Assembly (NCBI GenBank): GCA_025526935.1
Contig: JAHLKD010000115.1
Span: 100,508 to 164,507, forward strand
Origin: Cladochytrium replicatum
Taxonomy: Eukaryota; Chytridiomycota; Chytridiomycetes; Cladochytriales; Cladochytriaceae
Reading direction: 5' to 3'
DNA: 64,000 nt
A program made the translations under genes and the position numbers. The notes beneath the pieces were generated by a model that searched no databases, was not told the DNA's origin, and was given only the letters and a program-made list of their open reading frames with translations. Within the stretch, counting starts at the first letter, position 1, and the number at the start of each line of letters is the position of its first letter. Below, in pieces: positions 32,991-44,921 of this stretch.

Positions 32991-33789
32991 GTCGTTTCTG
33001 GTTGTTGTTTTTTCGATTGGATGGAACTCGTTTGTATGTTCGAGGACGGCTCGCCTGTTTCTCTGAGGATATGGGAGGATCTTTTGTGGGGTGGCGAGAG
33101 GGGTTGCTTGTTATATAAAGAGGTGGAGATATCTTCAAGGGCGGAGATGGGAAGAAAAACGCCGAAAACACCGGCCATCGACGATGACATTTTCGGCGGT
33201 GACAAATAGAAAATTTGTCTGGTCTTAAGAGTTTCATTATATTATTGGGATAATTTCAGGTTTCCTTGGGACTTCTCCTTGACCCGGCCAAGTTGGGCCG
33301 AAGTGCGCTTTAAACATATTACATGTGCGCAGGCGCTCGCGTGCCCCTACTACGGGATTGGGGGCCACCCTTTCGACTACACCTTAGGGGAATATAAACT
33401 GTCGATCGCTCTTCTGGAAGAGATCGCATGGATCATAGTTGAAACGAAAACAAAATACGCGGAAGTTCGGCACCACAAATTTTCTCGAACGTGGGTAGCA
33501 AAAACGTTTCGTTGCACGTCAACCAAAAAATATTCGCCACCAACAAAACATTACAAATCCATGTCGGTAAGCTGACGTTCCAGACCTGCCAGTCTAAAAT
33601 TAATAATTACGTAGTGCTCCAATGCATTACGTAACCGTTGTAGGAGACACGGGGATTCTGTGGAATCACCAATTCAACCCGCTTCATTATTTTCACCACT
33701 TTCACCCACTTCATTGTTTCATTAACTCTCCCTAATCATTAAAAAAGAAAGGACACACCACAGAAAAACGTACCACACACAACCCCGCT
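32991..33789. other. Intergenic between SH3-like gene 4 and RPN1
   Basis: Holds the promoter of gene 4 and the 3' flank of RPN1. An open frame at 33,279-33,575 has no recognised content. Confidence 0.4.
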
Positions 33790-36700
33790 TCACTCCTCCT
33801 TCTTTTTCCTCACAATTACAAACCCTTCCAAAACGCTGCTCATCCCCTCAAACTCTTCCCCAGCCATCTCCGCCCTCTCCGTAAACCCAAGCAGCACAGG
33901 TGTCGTGTGCGTCTGGAACCCTGTGATCGTCTTCGGCCTTCCGGCCTGCCCGACAACGTCCACGGCCTGTCCGACCCGCACGCTAACTCCAATCGTCTGC
34001 AGATCAGCCTCAGCGTCCAGCGTCATCAGGAATCGCGGGTACATGGCCGGCACGAGGTAGTACAGCAGCCAGTGATGTTTGCCCAGGATCACTGCAGCGA
34101 GAGAAAAAAAAGTTTGAACAACCAAAAAGAAAAGGCCCAAAATGATGAATTAAAAAAAAAGACTCACGTGTCTTTGCATCCGTGAAGGCGACGAGAACAG
34201 TCAAAAGCCCGCTGATCGCCACGGGCGACAAGAGCATCCGGTTCGAGTGGTACGGGTTAATCGTCATAGTTCCTTTACCCATATGAACAAGTCCCTGGAA
34301 AAACAAAAAAGCAACACATCAAAACACACCATCACAGTTCCCCTACCTGTTGTCTCCCTCACCTGAGCGATTCGAACCATGAACAGCGGGTTCGGCTCCT
34401 TGTGATAGTACGCGGCTAGCTGCCTCAGCATTTGCCCCAAACGCGCGTTGTTCGTCCCCGCGCCAACCAGTCCCATCGCAAAGATCGCATTCACAGCAAC
34501 CTCGGCGTCGTTGTCGTGCGAGTACTTGCTCAACAGGTCCAGAACCTGCACAACCGGGTTCGATGCCCACTGCAGACCGAGCGCCAGGGGCACCGAGCGC
34601 CGGATCACGGCCTCTCCGTAGTGCATGAGGTGGTTGAACGATCGCAGCGACATCTCCGAGCCCACATCCTCGCCCATCGCGATCAGCGACACGCCGAGAA
34701 CGGCGAGGGCTTGGAAGTCGGTCACTTCGGTCGCGGGGTCGAGGTGGTCGTTGCAGTAGTGGAGCATCTTTTGCACCTTGAGCACGTTGCCGGTTCCTTT
34801 TGAAAATCACACATTTTTGAACATACTTCATTGCACTGCTGCCCTGTAAAATATTTACCTGCGTAAGCGCACATCTCGACTAACACCTCAACCTGCTTCG
34901 CAAGCGGGTACTCGATCGCCTTCAAAGTCTCCAACGGAGCATCAGCTGCCTCCTGTTTCCCTGATTAAATGGTCAATAGAGCTCATCCCAACCACAACAT
35001 CCAATCGACAACTCACCCAAAAACAACAGCGCCAATCCGAGTCCCATAAACTTTGCAAATGTCTCCTTCAGCTGCACCTCTTCCCTCTCCATCATTGTCT
35101 GCAAGATCGTGCTGGCAATGTCGCCGTGACATGTCCCCGCAAATGTCAACCCAAGACTTAACGCCGCCAAGCTAGCCTCCTCCATTGATACCCCGGTATC
35201 GCTCACCCGTCCCAGCAGAGTCTCAACAACATCCTCGCTCGCCCCGCCTGCACATGCAATTCCGATTCCAGCAACGGCCGCGTTTCGAACCTCGGGAGAT
35301 GCGTGGTCGATCCACTCGGGCTCGCGGATGAGTCCAAACACCGCCTCGGCTTCATCGCGGACGCCAGAAGTGAGCAGACTGAGACCGAGCAGCGCGCCGG
35401 CTTTGATGTGGTTGTTGTCAACGTAGGTGTACTTGTCCAGCTCGTTCATTTTGGAGAGGTCCCAAAGGTTGATGAGACCCACCGAGGCAACCGCGGACAT
35501 CATCCCTGAATACCAAAGCACGTCAAAACCCTTTAAAGATTCTGTATAAGACTCGCTATCTCACCCTGATCTTTGTTCTTGTACACCCAAGAGGTGTCGC
35601 TCTCAGTGTTTACAGTCATTAGCTTGTCAGACCTGAACCCAGCGTTCACAAATGCATTCACAAAAGTCGAAGCCAAGTTCTGTCGTGCCGAGTCCACCTG
35701 TGCACTAGACACATTCGACCCTAGATCCAATAAAATCATCGTCAGAGGAATTCTCATTTTCCCAAACCTCCAAGCACGTACGGATGTTCTCCAGATGCGA
35801 TTTGTAAATTTCCTCGGGACTCTTTGGCTCGACAACAGCCAAATCTCTTGCAAGCGACATAAAGTACTCCGACAGCTGCGTGTTATTCATGATCGCATTG
35901 ATGTCGTCGTCACCGGTGTCCCACCTGATCTGCTGTCGTGCAAGCATGTACGCGAGCTGCTTCTTCATAAGCTGGTCGGGGCAGCTCTCAAAATCGTTCT
36001 TGATGAGATCAATGTCGTTCAACCGCATCGACACCCTCAGAGCGTTTGGCCACTCCGACATGTTCCGGTAGATCGTGTGTGCTGTCTTCAAGATCGCCAC
36101 ATCGTCTGGCGGCGTTACATAGCTCACCATGCTAAATAGAGCATCCAAAAGTTTAATATTCATCCATCCCTTCCAAATCCCAATATTCCTGTCTCACCTC
36201 ACAATGTACAAGCACACCCTCTCGAACGTATTCTTATCAACCCACCCCGCAAGCTTCTCCAACGCCTCGAGCTCGAGCAACAAATCGCACGCGTCGGCTT
36301 CGGCATTATGCTTCAGGAAAAACGGCACGATCTCGTCCGCAATCTTGTGAAGGCGGGCAGTGTCCCCGGGCGGATCCGACTCCGTGAGGTGGTTGTACTC
36401 GGCGATGATCTCGCTGGCAAGGTGCCGGACGTACTCGTGGCCCCACGACCCGGCGGCCTCAGAGGACCCGAGAAGACGGTAGCGCAGGGTCGCGCGCTGC
36501 AGATCGTCCGAGTAGGTCATGGCGAGAACGGAGAGGATATCAGCAAGGAAATGCTATTTGGTCAATTTTCCAAGGAGGATGTTATCAAATATATGTGGTG
36601 AGGATCAACTCAAATTCACCTTGTTGTCGGAATCGTGCCAGCGTTCATAGACGGTCGTTAGGGTGGTATAATGCGGTCGGAGGAATTTGAGGGGTTTCGG

Positions 36701-37106
36701 AACGGAGGTCATGGAGCTTGTTGCTGTGCGGATGAGAGTGCGGAGGGTCTCTAGAGCTGCACGGTGCAACCCAACGTTCCCCTCCTAAAACCAAGATATC
36801 ATTAAACAAACATTTCAAGTCGAGATTTGAATTCTATTGTTACCTGAAGACGCTCGACGAGCATCTCGAGCTGGCTCTTGAGATCCTGATCCTCCTCAGA
36901 CTACCAAAGCATTAATCAGCCTATGGAAAAGTCCCCAGCTTTTCAAGCATCATGTTTTCCTAATTTTTAATTGCCCCCCTGCTTACCAGCTCTTCCTCCT
37001 CCTCCTTCTTCTTAGCATTTTTGTCCGTCGCCGGTGCCTTCCCCTTCAATTCCTTCGTTGACGGCGATGTGGTCTCTGGCGCATTCGCAGAGTCAGGTTG
37101 GACCAT
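33790..37106 (-). CDS. RPN1: 26S proteasome regulatory subunit RPN1 (PSMD2)
   Basis: About eleven exons, near 900 residues. The start [11 protein letters not shown] is followed by a Lys/Glu-rich segment, then [19 protein letters not shown] and [19 protein letters not shown], the conserved RPN1 opening. [29 protein letters not shown] and [17 protein letters not shown] come next, and then the toroid of proteasome/cyclosome repeats ([90 protein letters not shown]). It ends [18 protein letters not shown] and [14 protein letters not shown]1 sits in the base of the 19S particle and binds ubiquitin-like receptors and UBP6. Exon borders follow GT-AG sites. No missing block is evident. Confidence 0.96.
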
Positions 37107-37845
37107 GGCTGCGTGTTGTGGTCTGCGAATCAACGGAATCGGACAAGATTGTTGGGTTCGGGTTGAGATCCGAAGAGATGATTCGAGGTGCGAGAACGCA
37201 CCAAAAATTGGACCGTACAATAGAGAAAAAAGAGTGGTGAGGATTACGGTTTAGAGAGCAGAAGCGCAGAGAGAGTACTGGGTACCTGTGTGTGGATCGT
37301 AGCTTTGCGACTCGAGATTCGCTGATGGGATTCGTACGGGTGCTTACGCGTTGGTGAATAAAGGCTTTGGATGGCACTTTGAAAAATGCACAATAACAAC
37401 GGGGAGAGATCGGATTTGTGGAGAGATCAAAACGATCAGCTCTGCCTTTAGCGTTCAAAACCACCGGAAATGCTTGTGAGTGATAAACATGACGTATTTA
37501 CCCAAGATCCTTCACAGACAAATCTCAACCCTCCTCTGTGGTGTTTGTAACATCAGACGCAAAGTCTTCTGCTTTTTCTCTTGTCGATTAATACTGGAGT
37601 GGTGGTTGTGATCGTAATGCTGTATGCCGCGAGATTCAGAAGAGACCATCCAAAGGAGATTCACAAGACAATCCAAAGATTTGTAAAAAACTGAAGACTT
37701 TAACAAGAGGTAAAAAATAACTGAAACACAAATACACAGAAAGAAAGAGAGAAAGAATCAACGGCCCAAACAAGAGAAATGATATAACTCTATTAGAGCA
37801 GAGACCGAAGAAGCCAGACTCAAGGCTAAGCGGGACAATTTTCCA
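37107..37845. other. RPN1 upstream region and intergenic DNA
   Basis: Contains the RPN1 promoter. No TATA box or gene is convincing. Confidence 0.4.
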
Positions 37846-38030
37846 GATGTCAAATAAAGCCGGTTGTAGCAATGGAGCGGAAGGACATCTTCTTGCCGTT
37901 AGTGGCAAAGAAGAGGGCGCTGTCCTGGTCGAAAGAGCGACTGGCCATCGCGAACGGAGACTGCGACGTGGCCGAAGAGCGGGTTCTCGGTCGATGTGGA
38001 ATTGGCAGCGAGCGCATTCCGGGTTGCGAA
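37846..38030 (-). pseudogene. Relic of the small SH3-like family
   Basis: The reverse strand reads NALAANS ... VRDGQSLF in one frame and ALFFATNGKKMSFRSIATTGFI then a stop in another, matching the family blocks AISIKAGQTLF and ALFFATNCKQMPFCSIATTGYI. One frameshift between the blocks and the stop at the GYIP position make it a broken copy. It lies on the far side of RPN1 from the four-gene cluster. Confidence 0.8.
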
Positions 38031-38590
38031 TTGCGAATTGCGGGAACAGAATAGTTGGTTTTAATTCAAATTAGTGGATGATCGATTTGATGATAGTAAT
38101 GATGACAATAATAATGTTATTGCATGGGTTCTGTTCTGGTCCGCTCTGTTCTGTTCTATTGGACCGTGGGAATGCTGTGTTTGTTGTGGATTCAATTGTC
38201 GGTCCGTTTGTCTGGCATTTCTCGGTCAGATCATGATCTCATCGTTTTCTTCCTGCTGTATTATCCGCAACGCTTCCTCAAACGTAAGACTCGGCCGTCG
38301 GTGCTTGGCTATGTACTACAAATCCAATCTATCAATATCATAAATAATAATAATACCCTGTGTTTTTGGCTCACCGCTTTGGTGTCCATGTGGAAAATCG
38401 CAATCACCCATTACACATTGCTGAACTACGCTCCGATTCAGGAGAATTGATTACGAAACGGTTGATCCAATGGTGCAATACCAAGATTCCTCGCATCCGC
38501 GTCCACCCAGCTCCTCCGTCAGTAAAGGAACTCGATGGTCTATCAGAGCGGAATATACAATCGATCAAGTATATGTCGGACGCGATGCTG
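38031..38590. other. Intergenic, 3' flank of low-complexity gene
   Basis: AT-rich in the middle (ATAATAATAATACCC near 38,345). No supported gene. Confidence 0.35.
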
Positions 38591-39106
38591 CTACATATAT
38601 CGGAACGTCTCCGTCCCTTCTCGTTCCGCTCTCATTTCCTCCCGTCCAATCAACAGCCCCTGCTGCTCTCGGATCCCTTCCGCGAGCGCATTCTGTATCT
38701 TTACTGTCGTCTCGACTATCGCCACATGTTTGCATAACAGTTTGTGCACCACCGCTGTCGCTACCGATGACGAATCGTTACTTGTTCCTGATGTACTGCT
38801 ACTGGTATCATCCGCTTCATCTTTGCTTGCTTCTCGATCAACCTTGCCCTCATCTCGTGGTTCTGCACCCCTTGAATCGTGTTTCTTCTGCTCAACGTGA
38901 CCATCATCCTTGTTTGACGTTCTCTTTGTCTTCTTGTTTTGTTGTCTCCCACGGTGGTGATGGTGGTTGTGAGTTCTTGGAACTCCCCATCCGTTTCCCA
39001 TCGACAATGCTGGTGCGGTATATTACGGATAATGCGGCGGGTAGTATGGAACTACTGGCATTGGTGGTGGTGGTACTCCCCATGCGTACATGGGTGCGCA
39101 ACCATC

Positions 39107-39187
<81 letters not shown>

Positions 39188-41146
39188 GTGTGTGCAACAT
39201 GGTGCTGAAGACACCGATGCCACACATTGCGCACGTCCACACTGTCGTAATTGTGGTACAGCTGGGATTTTGTTTCTTGGTCGACGTTGCTCGGAATTTG
39301 AATGATATGTATGTGGTTGTGCGCTTTGTGGTGAATTTGTGCTTTTGGTTGTGGTCGGGAGCACTGAGCTGATTGTGTTTGATCGTATATGGCATATGTT
39401 TGTAGAGGTGAAGGATCGACTGGGTGGTATGGAACTTCAGCTGAAGTATATAGTGCGTGCGGTGATTGACTTTGGTCGACCTGAGCTGCGTACGATGTTC
39501 GGTTCTCATTGACCGAATTGGATGACAAGCTAGGTTGGTATGCGTCCAATACGCTGCACACGCCTGAAGTGCGTCGACACTCGGGTACCGTTCGTATGTT
39601 TGATAGACGGAGACGTACTGCTGCGCATCAGCAGCTTGGTAGTTGTAGCTGTCAGTGTATGCTTGCGCAGGGGCATAGACTCCCGCTTCTTGCGTGAAAG
39701 TTTTGTGTGGTTGACTGTTGCCGTAGCTGTTGCTTTGCTCAAAATTCTGTTGTGCGTTGTTGGCCATCAATGTCGTGCCCCACTGGTTATTTTCCTGGTC
39801 TGCGGGGTGTTTGTAGGGCAGATCCTGTCGCAAGTACTCCTGCACGCCATCGTAAATGTGCTGCAGGTCTCTATCCCACAATTGTTCCGCCTGCCTTTGC
39901 ACACCACACCTACCGCTGCTGTAAATCCCCATCTTCTGAGATCCAAGGAAATAAGCCGATGAAAATTGCAACTTCATTTTAACTCACCTGGACCAAATCC
40001 TGCTCCATCCCAACCATCCCGGCTACCTCATCTCCCGCAAAAAGCTCCGAAACATCGTGTATGTTTTCGAGCTGGTTGCCCAAAAACGACCCCTCGTCAT
40101 CTACACTGCTATCATCATCTTCATCATCCTCGGGGTCCTCGAGATCATCCGTGAAGCTGTACCTGTCCTCCCACTCGCCATCGTCGTCTCCAACGACCTC
40201 GTCCGGAACTTCTTCAACGACGCTCGAGATGTTCGAGAGCACCGCACTAGCCGACGCTTGTTGTTGTGCAACCTGTGGTGTTGGTCGAGAAGCGGAAGGC
40301 TGGGGAGTGCTTTTCGTGGTTGCCGGCACTTTGTTTGATACTTGTGTGTCGCTCCAGTATTCGATACATTTGATACCACCACCAGTAGCGTTTTCGTCTG
40401 ACTCGTGCCCTGGTGCTGATGCTGCTGCAGTGGCTCCGTGTCCCCCCCGAATCACCGTGCTTCGCGTATCACGGAACCGCGCCAGATCGTTCACAGTCGC
40501 CACCCTCATCTCCAACGACTTCCCCACCCCGCCAGTTTTGGACTTCGACATCGCCAAGGTGATCGGCTTGCCCTTCCCACCACCACCGTCACTACTACTA
40601 CTATTACTGCTACTACTCAGGCTGCTGCCCGCCAAACCGCTCAGAACCTCGCTCATCTCAGACTCTGATTCCCGGCCCATGAGCGCTGACTTTCGAGCCG
40701 ATGCGGCGGCGAGGAGCGACGTGCGTTGGAGCAGTGGCGATTCGAGTTTCGGTCGGACTGTCGCGACCGCCGAACCAGTCTCTCGCAATATCGTTGTCGT
40801 AGGCGCGGAAGATACCCGTGTCGTTGTAGCATGTGTTTGTTTCAGGTACGTCCTCCGTGCAGAGCCTTCGGAGCTCTGTGCGCGTTTGCCCCCCGGTTTG
40901 CGATCCTCGAGTTGCCGGAGGTACGATTTCAACTCTTCGTCAGATTCTGAGTCCAGGCCGGCGTCGAGAGTTGTTTTGGTGGGTTTGGAGGGGAGGTCGA
41001 GGAGTTCGGGTTCGAGGGAGGAGGTTGAGCTCGAGTCAAAAAGGAGAGGGAGAGCGCGCTTTGGCTTTGGATGGGGACGGTAAGGGCTGTTTTCTGAGAA
41101 TACGATGGGCACTCTCGAGAGCCGCGGAGGAGGATGATGGATCCAT
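38591..41146 (-). CDS. Long low-complexity acidic/His-rich protein, frame broken
   Basis: The best start is the ATG at 41,146 (MDPSSSSAALESAHR). A five-T run at 41,038-41,042 shifts the frame into a 330-codon exon with YLRQLEDRKPGGKR, Ser/Gly/Thr repeats and an acidic end (DDEDDDSSVDDEG ... EQDLVQ). A GT-AG intron (about 39,994-39,945) joins this to KMGIYSSGRCGVQRQAEQLWDRDLQHIYDG, then Gln/Tyr-rich sequence. Further frame changes near 39,565 and 39,2xx and an in-frame TAA at 39,023 precede a His-run, Pro-rich and Ser-rich tail ending at 38,591. No domain is recognised. Either it is a decaying gene, or homopolymer errors and missed introns break it. It faces CFAP20 head-to-head. Confidence 0.5.
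39107..39186. repeat. (ATG/CAT)n microsatellite, about 26 units
   Basis: An uninterrupted trinucleotide run of 80 bp. In the minus-strand gene it would encode polyHis in the most plausible frame. On the plus strand it produces a polyAsp or polyMet frame that is only its shadow. Confidence 0.98.
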
Positions 41147-41254
41147 TCGATGAGCACTGTTGGTGATTTTTGCTTTCTCTTTTTAGGGTGAGAAAGTTTT
41201 TGTTTTTCGAGATCTGTGATCTCGCGGGTCACGTGGCTGATTTGGGTTCCAAAA

Positions 41255-42051
41255 ATGTTTCGCAACACTTTCCAGGTGAGTTTTGGTCGAGGGAGGGGGG
41301 ACAGCGTCTCTATCCTCGGATTCTAATGTCACTCGTGATTCTCGTGCTGCTCTAATCAAACAACACCATCACCTCTTATCAGTCCGGCTTTCTGTCAATC
41401 CTCTACAGCATCGGGTACCGCTATCGCAACTGGCTGATGTATCGTAATCATCTGCTCATGATTCCATTTCTAGCTCCAAACCGCTCCAGATCTGGGAAAA
41501 AAAGGTCCGCAACGGTCACATCAAGCGCATTACCGACAACGACATACAGTCCTCCGTCCTCGAGATCATCGGCACAAACGTCTCGACAAACTACATCTCC
41601 TGTCCGGCGCAGCAGAACCGCACCCTCGGGATTAAGCTGCCGTTCCTGGTTATGATCATCAAAAACTTGAAAAAGTACTTTACTTTCGAGGTGCAGGTTC
41701 TCGACGACAAGAATGTCCGCAGGAGGTTCCGTGCCAGTAATTATCAGGTAACCATGCATTTAGTTGTGGGAGTATTTTTAAAAGGCGGTATTTTTTCCGC
41801 AGTCAACGACGAGGGTGAAGCCGTTTATTTGTACGATGCCGATGAGGCTCGACGATGGGTGGAATCAGATCCAGTTCAACCTTTCCGACTTTACCAGGCG
41901 TGCTTACGGGACAAACTATATCGAGACGCTGAGGGTGCAAATCCATGCAAACTGCAGAATCAGGAGGATCTATTTCTCGGACAGGTTGTATTCCGAGGAG
42001 GAACTGCCACCGGAGTTCAAGCTGTTCCTGCCGATTCAGAAGCAACAGTGA
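41255..42051 (+). CDS. CFAP20: Cilia- and flagella-associated protein 20
   Basis: Four exons: 41,255 to about 41,275 (MFRNTFQ), about 41,384-41,414 ([11 protein letters not shown]), about 41,474-41,745 and 41,804-42,051. The product is about 190 residues, the usual family length, and nearly every block is conserved: [104 protein letters not shown]20/BUG22 is an inner-junction protein of axonemal doublet microtubules needed for motility, so the organism very likely makes flagellated cells. Its ATG lies 108 bp from that of the divergent low-complexity gene, so they share a promoter region. Confidence 0.97.
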
Positions 42052-42277
42052 ACAAATTTAGAGGAAAGATTTTAGGACATGGCTAGTTTGGGTTCATACT
42101 TTTTCGAAGTACTTTTGTCACATTATCATGTTAATACTGTAAGATTGGATTTTAATAGCCAGAGATAGATTTACCACACACTACTTTCCTGGGAGAGCGG
42201 CGAAACAAAACTTTCGGGCCAACAAGTAGCAATACAACATTGAAGCTGGAAAAAACATGGCAAAAAATATAGATTAG

Positions 42278-43150
42278 TTACACAAACACCACCTCTTTTT
42301 TGGACTCAGAGCCTTTCTTTGAACTCTTGCTCAATAGGTTTAATGCATCTTTACCACCTTGATCACTAGATTTTGTGTACCAATGTGCTACCATGTCAAT
42401 GTCTTTCCCCACTCCAAATCTGTTTTTGTAACACCACCGAAGATAGTATTGTCCAGTGGACACACCCCCATTTGCTGATTTTGGAAGCAGTAAACTTCCT
42501 CAATCATGTCCTTCTCAACTCCATATCCATTCCTATAGCATGATCCAATATTATTCCGTCCATATGCATTGCCATGGCCAGCTGACTTTCGGTACCAATG
42601 AACCGCTTTTCAATGTCCTTCTCAATTCCACTTCCACCCTCCAAACACCATCCAAGATTAACCTGTGCATCTGCATTATCTAGCTCTGACGACTTTCTGT
42701 ACCAAAAAAAACTGCTCCTTATCTTCCTGAACTCCTTGCCCATTCTGATAACAGGATCCAAGATTGTTTTGTGCAATGGGATTATACTGTTCAGTTGACT
42801 TTATGTACCATGATATGGGCTTCATTCACATTTTTCTCAATGCCAACGCCAGTTTCATGACACCATCCAAAGTTTGCCTGTCCATAAGCATTTCCCTAAT
42901 CTGCTGACATTCCGTGCAACTGCCTGGTCTTTGTCTGTCTGAATTCCACTGCTATTTTTATCGCCTCCTCCAAGATTGTTTAGTGCTAATGCATGACCTT
43001 GCATGGCTGATTTTATCGTGTCTCCTACCTTTGTATATTGAGCATAAAACAATAGGCAAGTTTAGAGAAGCGGTCGGATTATCTCTGACGAGAATTCCAT
43101 CCTCGACTGTCATCGCAGTATGAGGTTGCACAAACCTTTTGCTGTTGCTC
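42278..43150 (-). pseudogene. Sel1-repeat protein pseudogene
   Basis: Successive minus-strand pieces in different frames show Sel1-like repeats: ALALNNLGGGDKNSSGIQTD, NADAQVNLGWCLEGGSGIEK, MHMDGIILDHAIGMDMELR and YYLRWCYKNRFGVGKDIDMV with HWYTKSSDQGGKDA, each following the A..NLG.CY..G.GV.KD...A..WY.KSA pattern. Frameshifts and stops separate nearly every repeat, so no intact product exists. Sel1 proteins are scaffolds, for example in ER-associated degradation and chitin synthase activation. The parent gene is not in the window. Confidence 0.8.
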
Positions 43151-43152
43151 AA

Positions 43153-44921
43153 GTAATTATTGATTGGAATCCTCCTCCCTTTCGCAGTAGCACTCCTTGT
43201 TATTGCTTTCGAGTTTGTTTGGGTCCAGGAGAGCCGAAGGATAAGGGGTGGATGTGAAGGAAGCGTTGTCGTGGTGTGCGCCGCAAATGTGGCATAGAAA
43301 GAGATTTATTTGGGGAAAGAGTTGGGATGGGATTTCACTTCTTTTGTTATATTTTTGATTTGTTTAGAATTTAATTAATTTTTGATTTGTTCAGATTTAT
43401 GTTAGTGGCCTAAAAAAAACAGATCACGTGACCACAGAGAACAACACAGACTACTGAGTGACCTGAAGACGATTTCAGAAAGGTTGGTTCGCTTGCTCCC
43501 AGTGTTCGGACTTTGCCTTGCGGATTGCTGTAGAAGCAAGGAAAGTTACGTGAAGTTTATTTTACTTTCAGGAGACAGGTCGACAGCGTAACAGGCCGTC
43601 GCCGAAGGAAGTGATCCAGCCAAAGTTTCGACATGTTTTGGGGCATAAATGGATCTGAATTGTTTTCGCAATGTCGCGAATCTTGACATGCCACGAGACC
43701 GTGTAAAGCGGAAGTGTGTCTTTTGGCGAAGCTGTCTTCGAGGAGTCCGGGAGTCGTAGTCATAGCCTGGATTTTGAGAAACTCTGGGTAGTCTCAGCGT
43801 CACAGATCACTTCGACGACAAGTGTGTATCGACGGCGAGAGAATGGTGTTTTTCGCGGTGATCCGTTCGTTTGTGAAGCGATGTATGGAAGAAATAGTGA
43901 CCAATGTATTCTCCGCAGTCGTCTCTGTGTCCATGGATAAGAAGTCGCTCTTGAACACCACCATTCGGTAATTCCCTCTGAACCTGCATAAGCCTTTCGG
44001 GATGAGCATCGCTGATCATGGTGCAGACACCGTCTCATCGTCTTTGACGGAAAACCTCCTGGAGAGCTGACCACGCCCTTCCCAACCTTGCTGAATCTCC
44101 CGACCGACAACCTGTAGAACGATTCGTTGACATTGAAGAATATGCTGCATGCAATCGTCGTTGATCCTTCTGCTTCCTTCTTGTTCCTGATCTGTGTAAA
44201 GCGGGGAATCACCTTGTAGATGAGTGGCAAGTGGAATATCTGGGCCAATGGATCTTTGAGATGATTGATGCGAAAACTTGTCGAAGAGGGTTGCCGTGCG
44301 CCGAAAAACCTGTCGATTATGACGGTGGTGAGTCCTGGGTAGTGTGGGATGGTTGGAGCGAGTGCTTCTGATCCCCTAGGGTTGCGCGTCCATTGGTGTG
44401 ATCTTGATCCGAATGGGAGCTTCAAAAGCCAAATGATTTTTGATTAGTTTCGTTGAACAACGTACTCTGATTCACTGGTCTTAATAATGATTTACTTGAC
44501 AACGATTTTGGTTTGTCGGTGTGCTTAAGAAAGGTTTTAGTTGGAGTTACAAAATTTCGAATTTTAAAAATTGGAATCTCCAACGGTGGCTTTGTCACAA
44601 ACCAGCAGGTGAAGGCGAGCACTGGGGCTACAGGCTGACTGGACAACATCGCATTCGCTGATTGTAGAACGATATTGCTGTAGGAACACTGGAAGCTCCC
44701 CGAAGGCTGCGAGCTGATTCTTCACAGAGCTTTCCAAACTGCTGAACTCGAAGAACTAACCCAACCATCCCTGTACCTGCAAAGCGCTGTCCTTATCGAA
44801 GTTTCAAAACTCCCTTTCGTTTTCACACTCTCCAAATACTTTCACTCTCGAATATTTTCGTCACCAACCCGTCAGTTCTCTGAAACAAGTGGAAACCACA
44901 ATTTTGCAGTGAAGAAGCAGA
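43153..44921. other. Long gene-poor stretch
   Basis: A minus-strand frame of 221 codons (43,760-44,425) is open but has no early ATG, no known domain and competing frames across it, so I do not call it. The last 100 bp before 44,922 should hold the CDC34-like promoter. Nothing else is supported. Confidence 0.35.

Noticed and set aside
29308-33000. Polycistronic unit of the four SH3-like genes
   Set aside because: Gaps of 0.5-0.8 kb and separate TATA-like boxes before at least two of them fit independent transcription.
38470-39372. Plus-strand frame of 300 codons with a polyAsp run
   Set aside because: It is the antisense of the low-complexity minus-strand gene, and the Asp run is the shadow of the CAT/ATG microsatellite.
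43760-44425. 221-codon minus-strand frame
   Set aside because: No ATG at or near its beginning, no known domain, and competing open frames over the same bases.
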